Source: Desulfobacteraceae bacterium 4572_89 (GTDB taxonomy: Bacteria; Desulfobacterota; Desulfobacteria; Desulfobacterales; Desulfobacteraceae). Taken from it: a DNA stretch of 14,246 bases. The notes under the pieces are model-generated. The model was given only the letters and a program-made list of their open reading frames with translations, searched no databases and was not told the DNA's origin. Of the stretch, positions 1 to 7,618 are shown piece after piece. Position numbers and translations under genes: made by a program. Each line of letters begins with the position of its first letter. Within the stretch, counting starts at the first letter, position 1. The stretch spans positions 1 through 14,246 of the forward strand of contig NBML01000042.1 of the NCBI GenBank assembly GCA_002085465.1, in the 5' to 3' direction.

Positions 1-3000
1 CCACGGCTCCTGAGCCCAGGATAGTTCCATTTCGGTCCTCATCAAAGGGCTTTGCAGCCTCGGACACCCGTTTTTTGATAGTTGCAGCCCCCAGGGCCAG
101 GAATCCTGAGCCAACCCACTGGCTTTGTTTTGGAGAGGTGGCGTTTTCACCCCCGACCACCAGGACCCGCTTGCAACGTCCCACCCGAATCCAGTCCTCG
201 GCAATGCCCATGGCAAGGGTTGTGGAGGCACAGGCTGAAGAGACCAGGGTATTGGGTCCCTTGGCCTTTATAATCTTGGCCAGATGGGCAGATCCCAGGG
301 GACAGGCATTGGCCAGAAAATTTCTGTCAAACTTGTATGTATCAACATCTTTGTTTTTCCTGGACTTTGCCTTAAAAAACCATTCAGTTAATTCTTCCTT
401 GATGGGAAGATCTGTGATTTTTTCCATGAGAAAATAATAGACCTTCTCAAACTCCTCATAGGGTTTGAGAAACATTTTCTCATAAAAATATCTCTCAAGC
501 TCAACCATCAAAGTTTCTCCGTTGGGCCAGAGAGAGGTGATAATAACACCTGTTTCCTCCTGCATTTCCTCGGGCAGGGCAAAACCGTCCGGTATCATGG
601 TCTTACCGTCTTTAACTTTCTTATACTGCATGACCAGGGGAATATTGGCATCTTTGAGGGCTTCGATGCCGGCGGCAATGCCCAATGCCATGGCCACATC
701 ATACTGCTCCTTGATACCGTATTCATCGGTAAGATCAAAATATCCCAGCTGGCCGGCCAGATGGATCACATCCTCTGTTTTGGTAATCTGGACAAAACGG
801 GCATTGCCGTCCGGCTGTTTAAAAAGCTTGGTTATATTTTTATCTGTAAATTTTTCCATGACCTCTGAAGGCAGAGGTTCGATAAAATTCTTACCATTTA
901 GAATGGAATCAAAATTATCTTTGGCAAAAACATGACGGGCCTTGCCAGGCAGCCCCACTGAGACCCCTGAGATCAGGATTCCCTGGGTGTTAAAATTAAA
1001 ACGCTCCATGGCATCAACAGCGGAATTACGCTTCTGGTGCTGAAATTCCTTGTAAAGTATCCTGTCTATCAGTGTCTGGTTGTTTTTTTTAAATGTATCA
1101 AAATCTTCTGACATTTCTATTTTTGGCAACTCCTCTTTTGCAAAGGTTTCAGGCATATCAAGCTTTTCTGGCTCGGGCCGGACAATGGTCTTGGGTTCAA
1201 ACAGGCTGCTGCAGGAGATCAAATACTGGCGCAGAGCTTCAAAGGATTTAACCTCCCCGACCCTGGCATCCACGGACACAGCCGTTCCAAACTCACCCAC
1301 ATTGATGTTTTTCAAAAGATTAACCAATAGCCTGGAGGGTCCTATTTCAATAAAATGGGTCCTGCCGGAAACATAGACATTTTCAATGGATTTAATAAAT
1401 TCAACCGGAGAAACAATCTGTTTTGCCAGCAGGTCTTTTACCTCATCATGCCGTTCAGGGTAAGGCTGGGCAAGGGTATTGGAAATGATCTTTCCAAACC
1501 GGGTCTGGTTGAACTGAATTGTATCAAGATAGGTTCTCAATTCTTCTGAAGCCTCTTTAAGCAGAGGTGTATGAAAGGCACCTGTCAGGTTTAGTTTCTT
1601 GTAAACCGCTCCCTGCTGGTTCAGGTAAAGGCAGAATTTTTCAATATCCTCTGCCCTGCCTGACACGGCAGTCTGTTTTTCACTATTCTTATTGGTAATA
1701 TAAATATTTGAAACAAAGGATTTTCTAATAAGGCTGGCGGTTTCTTTTTCATTTTTAAAGACCACCATGATCTTGCCGGGTTCCCTGAGTGTACTTTCAT
1801 ACATAAGATCCGAGCGTTTTATGATGAGTTTCATGGCATCCTCAAATCCCAGCATGCCGGAACAGAAAAGAGCTGTGTATTCTCCAACACTGTGGCCGAT
1901 GAAATAATCCGGGGAAAACCCTTCCATGGCCAGGCGGCTGCAGATGGCTGCAGAGGAAAGAAAAACCGCGGCCTGGGTATTCTGGGTGGAATTCAGTTGT
2001 TCATCTTCATTGAACATCATCTCAAGCAGGGAATATCCCCTCTGTTCCATGAATATGGCTTCACCTTTTTCCAGTACAGAACGGATATGGGGATCAGCCT
2101 CAAACAACTCCTTCATCATGCCTGGTCTCTGGGCTCCCTGACCTGAAAGCAAAGCCACCATACGAAGTTTTTTCCCTTTCTGATCGGCAGAATAAGAATA
2201 ATCTCCCACCATAAGGTCATCTCCTGAAACAGCCTTGAATTCAGCTTCAATCATAGGCTTTTGGCCGGATTCTTGACCAGACTGTACCCGATCAGATTGG
2301 ACCTGATCAGATTGGACCCGATCAGATTGGACCTGATCAGATTGGACTTGATCAGATTGGACTTGGCCAGATTCCAGCTGGGCTGACAATTGGTAGTCTG
2401 ATTCAAGAACCCGGGGCAGGCAGCTTATGATGAGATGTCCGTGGTTTCCACCTATGCCGTTTACATTGGATGCAAAGCGAAAGGTCTGTCCAGGCTTTCT
2501 GGACACCAGATCTGTGGCTGGTTTCAAAATTTCCCCTTCTTTAACTGTGGAATATTCTTTATCATGGTTGAAATTGGGAAGGATTTTCCCCTTACTGCTC
2601 ATGAGCAATAGCTTGGCCATGGCTACAGCTGGATTGGCTGCCTTGAAATACCCGAACTGGGGTTTAATATTTCCATAATTCATTTCATGGCTGAAACTGG
2701 CCTGGACCACCTGTTTTTCAACGATATCCCCAAAAATATTGGAAAAGGCGAAAAGATCCAGATGACGGATCTCTGATTTCCTGATCCCGGTTTTTTGGTA
2801 AGCCTCATCAATGACAGAAACAAAGGTTTTTTCCGACGGTGCAAGAAGGTGGTCAGGAACGCTGGATCGCACCACGCATTGGTTTATCTCACCCAGGATC
2901 TCCATGCCTGCTTCCCTGGCTTTTTTATAGGTGGTCATGACATGGATGGCAGCGCCCTCCCCCATGACATAGCCATCTGCCCTGGAATCAAAATAATTAC

Positions 3001-6000
3001 AGTCTGACTCGGATAAAAGCCCCAGGCGCTTAAATGCCATGAGTACAGCTGGATAAAGGTTGCAGTCCACACCCCCGGCCAGAACAAAATCCAGATCCTT
3101 TTGTTTCAGGTTCCGGGTTGCATTGAGTATGGCAATGGTAGAGGATGCACACGAGGCATCCAATACATAATTGGCACCATTGAGCCCGAAATAATTGGCA
3201 ATACGCCCGGAAATAATATTAGACAACAATCCTGGAGTAGTATCTTCATTGTTTTCCGGGATCTTTGCACAAATTGCATCCACCAGTTGATGGCCAAGGT
3301 TATCTGCCAGTTGAGCATCCAGGCCGGCACAATTTTTAATTAAATCACCAATAAAATTTTTCCGCACCCGTATAATATTTTTGCTCTGGCGTTCTCCGGC
3401 AATGGTTCCCAGAATAACCCCGGTCCTGGCAGCAGCTCCTTCCTGATCCAGCAGGCCGCATGACTCAAGGGCCTCACTGGCAGCTTCCAGGCCGAAAAGC
3501 TGTCCCCTTTCAATGGATTTAACCATATTGGGGGGCATCCTGTATTTAAGATTGTTGAATTGATAATCCTTTACAATACCTGCCTTAATCCTGGGCAGCC
3601 GGTAAAAGGATTTTTTGTCCAGGGCTGCATAGGCATCATTGTCAAAGTGTTCTTCTGGCAATGGAGAAAGCTGTTTTTCCCCTGAACATAATTTTTCCCA
3701 GAATTCTTGGGTATTTCTGGCACCGGGCAGAAATACCCCAAGGCCGGCAACCACAATCCTGTCATCATTGAAGTCATAGGATATATCCGTGAAGATATCC
3801 CTGGCCATGGGAACATAGTTCTCTGTCATCTCTTCCACAACCATGTGGTAGTTTATTCCCCCGAAACCATAGGAGGAAACAGCTGCTTTGCGTGTATTGC
3901 CGGGAGCAGGCTCCCAGGGTTTTGAATCTTTCAGGATAAAAAGGGAGGAATCGCCCAGATCATGGTCCTTGGACAGGGTTTCAAACTGCCCGTTGGGGGG
4001 CAGCACGCCTTTACTTACAGCCAGAAGGGCTTTTAACAAACCCGCAGACCCTGCACACCCCAGGAGGTGACCGATCTGGGACTTGATGGACGATACCCCT
4101 GCATTGGATTTATTGTACAGGGTGTTCAGGGTGCCCAGTTCAGCCTGATCCCCCACAATGGTGGATGTGCCGTGGGCTTCTATGAAACCGATGTCCTCGG
4201 GATGGATATCCGGTCGGATATTTTCAAAACATCGTTCCAGACTCATGGCCTGGCCCTTGGGATTGGGGGCTGCAATGGCCTTGCCCCTGCCGTCTGAACT
4301 GGCTCCAATGGCATTGATGATCCCCAGGATTTTATTATTATCCCGGATGGCGTCCTTCATTCGTTTCAAAACAAAGACTACAGAGCCTTCGCCCAGGATA
4401 AAACCATCGGCACGGCCGTCAAAGGGATAGGAGCCCCTGGCTGACAAAGTGCCCATTTTGGCAAAACCAATAAAAGATTCAGGTGCCAGATGGGTATTTA
4501 CCCCGCCCACGATGACCTGGTCATGGTCTCCGGACAAAAGCTCTCCCACAGCATTATCTATGGCAGTTACAGAGGAAGCACAGGCAGCGTCAACAATATA
4601 GTTGGTGCCCCTGACACCCAGGTGCCGGGCAATCCTGGAGGCTTCAATATTCAAAAGGATTCCGTGGACAGGATCATAACCCTTGTTTTCCCCTTCTATT
4701 CCCTCCTGCAGAGCCTGCTTTACCTTTTCTTTTTCATCATCGGCCAGGTCAGCATATCCAGGGGTTTTTTCCATCATGGAAACCAGTTCTGGATACCAGT
4801 ATTTCAACTGGAGATCATTTCCCAGTTCATTGGAAAGACAGGTGGCTATGATGACTGCTGTTCTCTGGGGATCTTCACATATAAGCCTATCATCTTCACC
4901 CAGAAGCCCGGCATTTTCAACTGCTTTATAGGCGGTCTGCAATACCATTTTCTGGCTCCGGGAAAGGCGTTTATCCTTGCCCTCTGCATAGCCAAACCGT
5001 TGCACATCAAACTCGAAATCATCCACATGGCCTGCCAGGGTTGTATAAGTTTTGTCCTGCGCCTTCCTGTCCGGGTCATAATATAAATTCCTGTCAAAAC
5101 GATCCTCGGGCATCTCCTGGATTGAATATTTTTTATTCAGGATATTCTCCCAGAGCATTTCAGGAGTATCTGCATGGGGAAGGGTACACCCCATTCCCAC
5201 AACGGCAATCTCGTCTTTGATCCTGTTTCTAGGGCTGGAAAAAATCTCCAGCTGGTTTACATGTTTAAACAGCCTGGATTTATCGTTAAAATACTGGTCA
5301 TGGATCTCTTTGATGCTGACGGAATTCTTAAAAAAGGCCAGGCTGTCGCCCACAAGAAAATTTCCTTTTTCCCTGTGCTCGTCATCTTCATACCAGGTAT
5401 AATTCTCAGGGCCTGGGTTTTCAAAATCCGGCAAAAATCCTTTGGCACCAATAAGCAGAGACCCGATATTTCGTTTTTCAAAGGAGCGTTTTCTCTGGCC
5501 CAGGCTTTCATTGTTCAGGATCATCTGGGCTTCGTGTTCTGCCATCATCCTGGCAAACTGGGTGGGTGCAGTTCTGGATGCCAGGCCCAGACTTTTGCCG
5601 ATGACCACGGTTTCATCTTTTTCAATTATAATGTCCTGGTATTGTTTTTTTACGCTATGGGTATCAACAATCTCATTGGAAAACAAATATGCCGTTCCAA
5701 CCTGGAGGCCTATTTTAGCTCCTTTGGCAGCCAGGAACGAGGCCATGCCTGAAATAAAAAAAGAAGCAAAATTTGTGGTTATACCACCGGCAAAAACCAG
5801 GTAGAGGTCGGACAGATCCTGGGATTTATTCATTAATTTTGTGATGGCAGCTTCCCATAACACCATGCTGGTGAGGGAGCCCACATGGCCTCCAGCTTCT
5901 CCACCTTCAAATATAAACCTGCGGCACCCGTTATCAAGGGCATTTTCCATCATGGAGACTGATGGAGTGTGCAAATAGGTTTTTGTGCCTGCCTTTTCCA

Positions 6001-7288
6001 ATTCCACCACCTGGGAGGGAATCCCCCCGGCAAACAGGGCATAGGGCACCTTATATTTTTTAACCATGTCCAGATGCTTGTGTACTGCCGGGTTAAATGC
6101 TTCAATACCCACAAGGCCGGCACCAAAATTAGCCAGTTTGCCTGCACCGTCCTTGAGCATATCATCGGCCAGGGATTCAGGCAGACTTCCCACGGCAAGA
6201 AAGGGCAGAGCACCCTGGTCCAGGACTTTGGCTGCAAATTCCGGATTATCTGAAATATTGGCCATGGGTCCCTGGATCAAAGGGAATTTAGTTTCCTGAT
6301 CCTTTGCAAAATCTGAATTCGGGACAACAGGATCATGCTGATCAATAAAATCAAGGTTCTCTCCAATGGAGGTGAAAAATGAAGAAATCATGATTTCAAG
6401 GGATGAAGTTTCCCTTGCAAACTCCTTGGCAAAGACTCCGTCCTGGCCCAGATAAAAAAGGGATTGGATAAATGCTGCATCAGGATTATCCAGGGCAGTA
6501 TAATTATCAATTATGGCCTGGTAGAGTTTTTTATCACCGTCAGCTGTTTCAGAAACCAGAACAGCCTCCTGTTTAAGATCTTTGACAATTTTGGTTCCCA
6601 ATTTTGCAAATACCCGGAAAACCTCTTTATCCTGGAAAATAATTTCAGTGGAATCCCCTTCGTCAAGACCTGCAAGAAGTTTCTTGAAATTGTCTGAAAC
6701 CGGAGCCTCATCCGCCAGAAGCATCTGGCTGTCCATTACAAGGCCTGATACCCCGGCTGCAAGCATACCGGCAGCTGTATATTTACCCACGCCTCCATGG
6801 ATAAAAACAGGTAAATTATTATTTTTCAGATACCATTGCATGAGGATGAAGGAAGGGTATTTTGAAACTTTTCCAGCAGCTTCATTTCCCTTGAGTACCA
6901 GGGCATGGGGATTAATCTCTTTGATTTTTTCAATCAGATTAATATCTTTGATTTCAAGAATGATTTTTGTGTCGCCAAATTCAGAAAAATCAGCAGCCTT
7001 GTCTTCTTTGCAGAGGGGGGTAACTAAAAGATCAAGGTTAACAATATTTTCATTTTTCAGGGCAGCAATGGTTTCATGATCATGGGTAGAAAACCGCAGG
7101 CCAAAACTCAGGTTTTCCAGGGAAAGCACCAGGGCCTTTTCAAGGATGTCTTCAGTGCTTAAAAATTCCGTGTCAAAGACTGGAAGTGCACCAGACTGAT
7201 AAATGGCATGAAAATAACTGACATCAAATACCTTGACAGGCGTATAAATCATCAAAGGCAGTCTTGAATTCAGTATTCTTGTTATCAT
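1..7288 (-). CDS. Giant Pfa-like fatty-acid/polyketide synthase (NPD-NPD-KS-KS-AT-KS), 3' end cut by window edge
   Basis: Iterative type I synthase that would build an acyl chain from malonyl units; product unknown. The minus frame is open from ATG at 7288 to the left edge (2429 codons). The start has GGAG (7297-7300) 8 nt upstream. Domains by residue: 1-~230 degenerate NPD/PfaD-like barrel (GNEAAGK at 134-140 where the family has EAGGH); ~330-690 second NPD barrel with IQGPM and intact GGEAGGH (E464, H468), an FMN enoyl-reductase candidate; ~692-1145 KS1 with full triad C903, H1039, H1074; ~1174-1600 KS2 with C1380 but Phe and Tyr in place of both His; six VQSDQ-like repeats ~1643-1672; ~1710-2020 acyltransferase with GHSVG (S1800) and GAFH (H1906), the malonyl-type signature; from ~2102 KS3 with C2353, still incomplete. 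No ACP, KR or DH is visible; they may be encoded further left. Related to Pfa PUFA synthases and other bacterial secondary-lipid synthases, but NPD domains at the N-terminus differ from the usual separate PfaD. Divergent from a sigma-54 activator gene. Confidence 0.93.
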   Translation of the reverse strand, partial: MITRILNSRLPLMIYTPVKVFDVSYFHAIYQSGALPVFDTEFLSTEDILEKALVLSLENLSFGLRFSTHDHETIAALKNENIVNLDLLVTPLCKEDKAADFSEFGDTKIILEIKDINLIEKIKEINPHALVLKGNEAAGKVSKYPSFILMQWYLKNNNLPVFIHGGVGKYTAAGMLAAGVSGLVMDSQMLLADEAPVSDNFKKLLAGLDEGDSTEIIFQDKEVFRVFAKLGTKIVKDLKQEAVLVSETADGDKKLYQAIIDNYTALDNPDAAFIQSLFYLGQDGVFAKEFARETSSLEIMISSFFTSIGENLDFIDQHDPVVPNSDFAKDQETKFPLIQGPMANISDNPEFAAKVLDQGALPFLAVGSLPESLADDMLKDGAGKLANFGAGLVGIEAFNPAVHKHLDMVKKYKVPYALFAGGIPSQVVELEKAGTKTYLHTPSVSMMENALDNGCRRFIFEGGEAGGHVGSLTSMVLWEAAITKLMNKSQDLSDLYLVFAGGITTNFASFFISGMASFLAAKGAKIGLQVGTAYLFSNEIVDTHSVKKQYQDIIIEKDETVVIGKSLGLASRTAPTQFARMMAEHEAQMILNNESLGQRKRSFEKRNIGSLLIGAKGFLPDFENPGPENYTWYEDDEHREKGNFLVGDSLAFFKNSVSIKEIHDQYFNDKSRLFKHVNQLEIFSSPRNRIKDEIAVVGMGCTLPHADTPEMLWENILNKKYSIQEMPEDRFDRNLYYDPDRKAQDKTYTTLAGHVDDFEFDVQRFGYAEGKDKRLSRSQKMVLQTAYKAVENAGLLGEDDRLICEDPQRTAVIIATCLSNELGNDLQLKYWYPELVSMMEKTPGYADLADDEKEKVKQALQEGIEGENKGYDPVHGILLNIEASRIARHLGVRGTNYIVDAACASSVTAIDNAVGELLSGDHDQVIVGGVNTHLAPESFIGFAKMGTLSARGSYPFDGRADGFILGEGSVVFVLKRMKDAIRDNNKILGIINAIGASSDGRGKAIAAPNPKGQAMSLERCFENIRPDIHPEDIGFIEAHGTSTIVGDQAELGTLNTLYNKSNAGVSSIKSQIGHLLGCAGSAGLLKALLAVSKGVLPPNGQFETLSKDHDLGDSSLFILKDSKPWEPAPGNTRKAAVSSYGFGGINYHMVVEEMTENYVPMARDIFTDISYDFNDDRIVVAGLGVFLPGARNTQEFWEKLCSGEKQLSPLPEEHFDNDAYAALDKKSFYRLPRIKAGIVKDYQFNNLKYRMPPNMVKSIERGQLFGLEAASEALESCGLLDQEGAAARTGVILGTIAGERQSKNIIRVRKNFIGDLIKNCAGLDAQLADNLGHQLVDAICAKIPENNEDTTPGLLSNIISGRIANYFGLNGANYVLDASCASSTIAILNATRNLKQKDLDFVLAGGVDCNLYPAVLMAFKRLGLLSESDCNYFDSRADGYVMGEGAAIHVMTTYKKAREAGMEILGEINQCVVRSSVPDHLLAPSEKTFVSVIDEAYQKTGIRKSEIRHLDLFAFSNIFGDIVEKQVVQASFSHEMNYGNIKPQFGYFKAANPAVAMAKLLLMSSKGKILPNFNHDKEYSTVKEGEILKPATDLVSRKPGQTFRFASNVNGIGGNHGHLIISCLPRVLESDYQLSAQLESGQVQSDQVQSDQVQSDRVQSDQVQSDRVQSGQESGQKPMIEAEFKAVSGDDLMVGDYSYSADQKGKKLRMVALLSGQGAQRPGMMKELFEADPHIRSVLEKGEAIFMEQRGYSLLEMMFNEDEQLNSTQNTQAAVFLSSAAICSRLAMEGFSPDYFIGHSVGEYTALFCSGMLGFEDAMKLIIKRSDLMYESTLREPGKIMVVFKNEKETASLIRKSFVSNIYITNKNSEKQTAVSGRAEDIEKFCLYLNQQGAVYKKLNLTGAFHTPLLKEASEELRTYLDTIQFNQTRFGKIISNTLAQPYPERHDEVKDLLAKQIVSPVEFIKSIENVYVSGRTHFIEIGPSRLLVNLLKNINVGEFGTAVSVDARVGEVKSFEALRQYLISCSSLFEPKTIVRPEPEKLDMPETFAKEELPKIEMSEDFDTFKKNNQTLIDRILYKEFQHQKRNSAVDAMERFNFNTQGILISGVSVGLPGKARHVFAKDNFDSILNGKNFIEPLPSEVMEKFTDKNITKLFKQPDGNARFVQITKTEDVIHLAGQLGYFDLTDEYGIKEQYDVAMALGIAAGIEALKDANIPLVMQYKKVKDGKTMIPDGFALPEEMQEETGVIITSLWPNGETLMVELERYFYEKMFLKPYEEFEKVYYFLMEKITDLPIKEELTEWFFKAKSRKNKDVDTYKFDRNFLANACPLGSAHLAKIIKAKGPNTLVSSACASTTLAMGIAEDWIRVGRCKRVLVVGGENATSPKQSQWVGSGFLALGAATIKKRVSEAAKPFDEDRNGTILGSGAV
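2273..2362 (-). repeat. Six tandem 15-bp units encoding VQSD(Q/R) inside the synthase linker
   Basis: Six head-to-tail 15-base units lie in frame on the minus strand. Units 1-5 (2288-2362) all encode VQSDQ or VQSDR and differ mostly at the last codon (CAA, CAG, CGG). Unit 6 (2273-2287) is degenerate and reads VQSGQ. Related ESGQ peptides flank the array. It falls between the degenerate KS2 and the acyltransferase, in a hydrophilic linker. Because the unit is a multiple of three, copy number could change without breaking the frame. Confidence 0.95.
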
Positions 7289-7319
7289 AAATATATCTCC
7301 GTATATTGTTTTAGGAATC

Positions 7320-7350
7320 ATTTTTCTCTGGCTGCCAGCCGTTGAAAAAT
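7320..7350 (-). promoter_or_regulatory. 31-bp interrupted dyad in the synthase leader
   Basis: On the plus strand ATTTTTC (7320-7326) and GAAAAAT (7344-7350) form perfect outer arms, and GGCTG (7330-7334) and CAGCC (7336-7340) form perfect inner arms around one base. The two arm pairs are separated by unpaired 3-base stretches on each side. It lies 31-62 bases upstream of the synthase ATG and downstream of the predicted -12 element, so it would be in the mRNA leader. As RNA it could fold as GGCU/AGCC with a GGC triloop on top of the A/U-rich stem. As DNA it could be an operator. No known riboswitch is recognised. Confidence 0.6.
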
Positions 7351-7373
7351 CTTTGTCTCAAACCCTTTTACTA

Positions 7374-7390
7374 TTCAAAGAGTATGCCAA
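7374..7390 (-). promoter_or_regulatory. Candidate sigma-54 (-24/-12) promoter for the synthase
   Basis: The minus strand reads TTGGCATACTCTTTGAA. Against the sigma-54 consensus TGGCAC-N5-TTGCA it keeps TGGCA and TTG with the exact spacing (ten bases between the -24 GG and the -12 dinucleotide). It departs at the -12 GC, which here is GA. A start site would fall near 7363, giving a leader of about 75 bases before the ATG at 7288. The divergent neighbouring gene encodes a sigma-54 activator, which supports the call. The -12 mismatch lowers confidence. Confidence 0.5.
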
Positions 7391-7472
7391 TCCTGATTTT
7401 TTTTTAACAGCTTGAAATTAAAAGATTTTAAGGAAATATCACTTTCCTGTTTTGACTAATTTCTAATTTTAC

Positions 7473-7499
7473 TTGCATTTTATGTACACGCGCTATACA
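7473..7499 (+). promoter_or_regulatory. Weak sigma-70-like promoter candidate for the activator gene
   Basis: TTGCAT (7473-7478) and TATACA (7494-7499) resemble -35 and -10 hexamers, but the spacer is 15 bases, shorter than the usual 17. The -10-like hexamer sits inside the TGTACA-type dyads described separately, so a protein bound there could also shut off this promoter (autorepression). This is only a suggestion; AT-rich DNA gives such matches by chance. Confidence 0.2.
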
Positions 7500-7509
7500 A
7501 AATTGTACA
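7483..7509. promoter_or_regulatory. Overlapping TGTACA-type dyads, candidate activator-binding sites
   Basis: TGTACA occurs at 7483-7488 and 7504-7509, exactly 21 bp (two helical turns) apart, with TATACA at 7494-7499 between. They make two overlapping dyads: TGTA-N9-TACA (7483-7499) and TACAA-AA-TTGTA (7496-7507). The centre is about 130 bp upstream of the predicted synthase start site, a usual distance for enhancer sites of sigma-54 activators. That the neighbouring regulator binds here is inferred. Confidence 0.45.
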
Positions 7510-7523
7510 AAAATTTAAATTAG

Positions 7524-7537
7524 CGCGCTATCGCGCG
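7524..7537. repeat. GC-only inverted repeat CGCGC-TATC-GCGCG
   Basis: Perfect 5-bp arms of alternating C and G flank TATC, within otherwise AT-rich DNA. The string GCGCTAT also occurs at 7490-7496, inside the TGTACA-dyad element, and again here at 7525-7531. It may be another half of the activator-binding region. Its role is unknown. Confidence 0.45.
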
Positions 7538-7544
7538 AACTTTT

Positions 7545-7584
7545 AGCCATTAGCTGTTGGCTGTTAGCCGAATAGCTAACGGCT
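7545..7584. repeat. Twin inverted repeats AGCC(A/G)...(T/C)GGCT before the activator gene
   Basis: Two consecutive dyads occur: AGCCA-N8-TGGCT (7545-7562) and AGCCG-N9-CGGCT (7566-7584). Their left arms start 21 bp apart, and the TTAGC/GCTAA string recurs inside. They end 34 bases before the activator ATG, in its leader or core promoter. They could be an autoregulatory operator, mRNA hairpins, or a copy of a dispersed intergenic repeat; the window alone cannot decide. Confidence 0.6.
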
Positions 7585-7618
7585 GAATGCAAATTCCAAT
7601 ACTATTAAATTCAACACA

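Larger units (their letters stand above)
7289..7618. other. Divergent intergenic control region (330 bp)
   Basis: This is the only sizeable non-coding stretch in the window, between the synthase and activator start codons. It is AT-rich, with a T9 run at 7397-7405 (A-tract on the synthase strand) just upstream of the candidate -24 element. From left to right it holds the synthase SD, leader dyad, candidate sigma-54 promoter, an AT-rich spacer (about 7391-7480) with no motif I can name, the TGTACA dyads, the CG inverted repeat and the twin AGCC/GGCT repeats. No convincing IHF site, small gene or terminator was found. Confidence 0.85.

Noticed and set aside
2273..2362. Tandem repeats as a CRISPR array
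   Set aside because: Units are 15 bases, directly adjacent with no spacers, and in frame within a protein.
75..6711. Numerous plus- and minus-strand open frames of 60-198 codons inside the synthase (for example 522-935, 4490-5086, 5174-5752 on plus)
   Set aside because: They lie opposite or out of frame within one continuous minus-strand gene with clear KS, AT and NPD motifs, have no good Shine-Dalgarno, and encode no recognisable protein.
7395..7406. T9 run as a rho-independent terminator
   Set aside because: No hairpin lies just before it on the plus strand and no plus-strand gene ends there; it is better read as an A-tract upstream of the synthase promoter.
7452..7486. TTGACT (7452) with TATGTA (7481) as a plus-strand promoter
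   Set aside because: The spacer is 23 bases, too long for a sigma-70 promoter.
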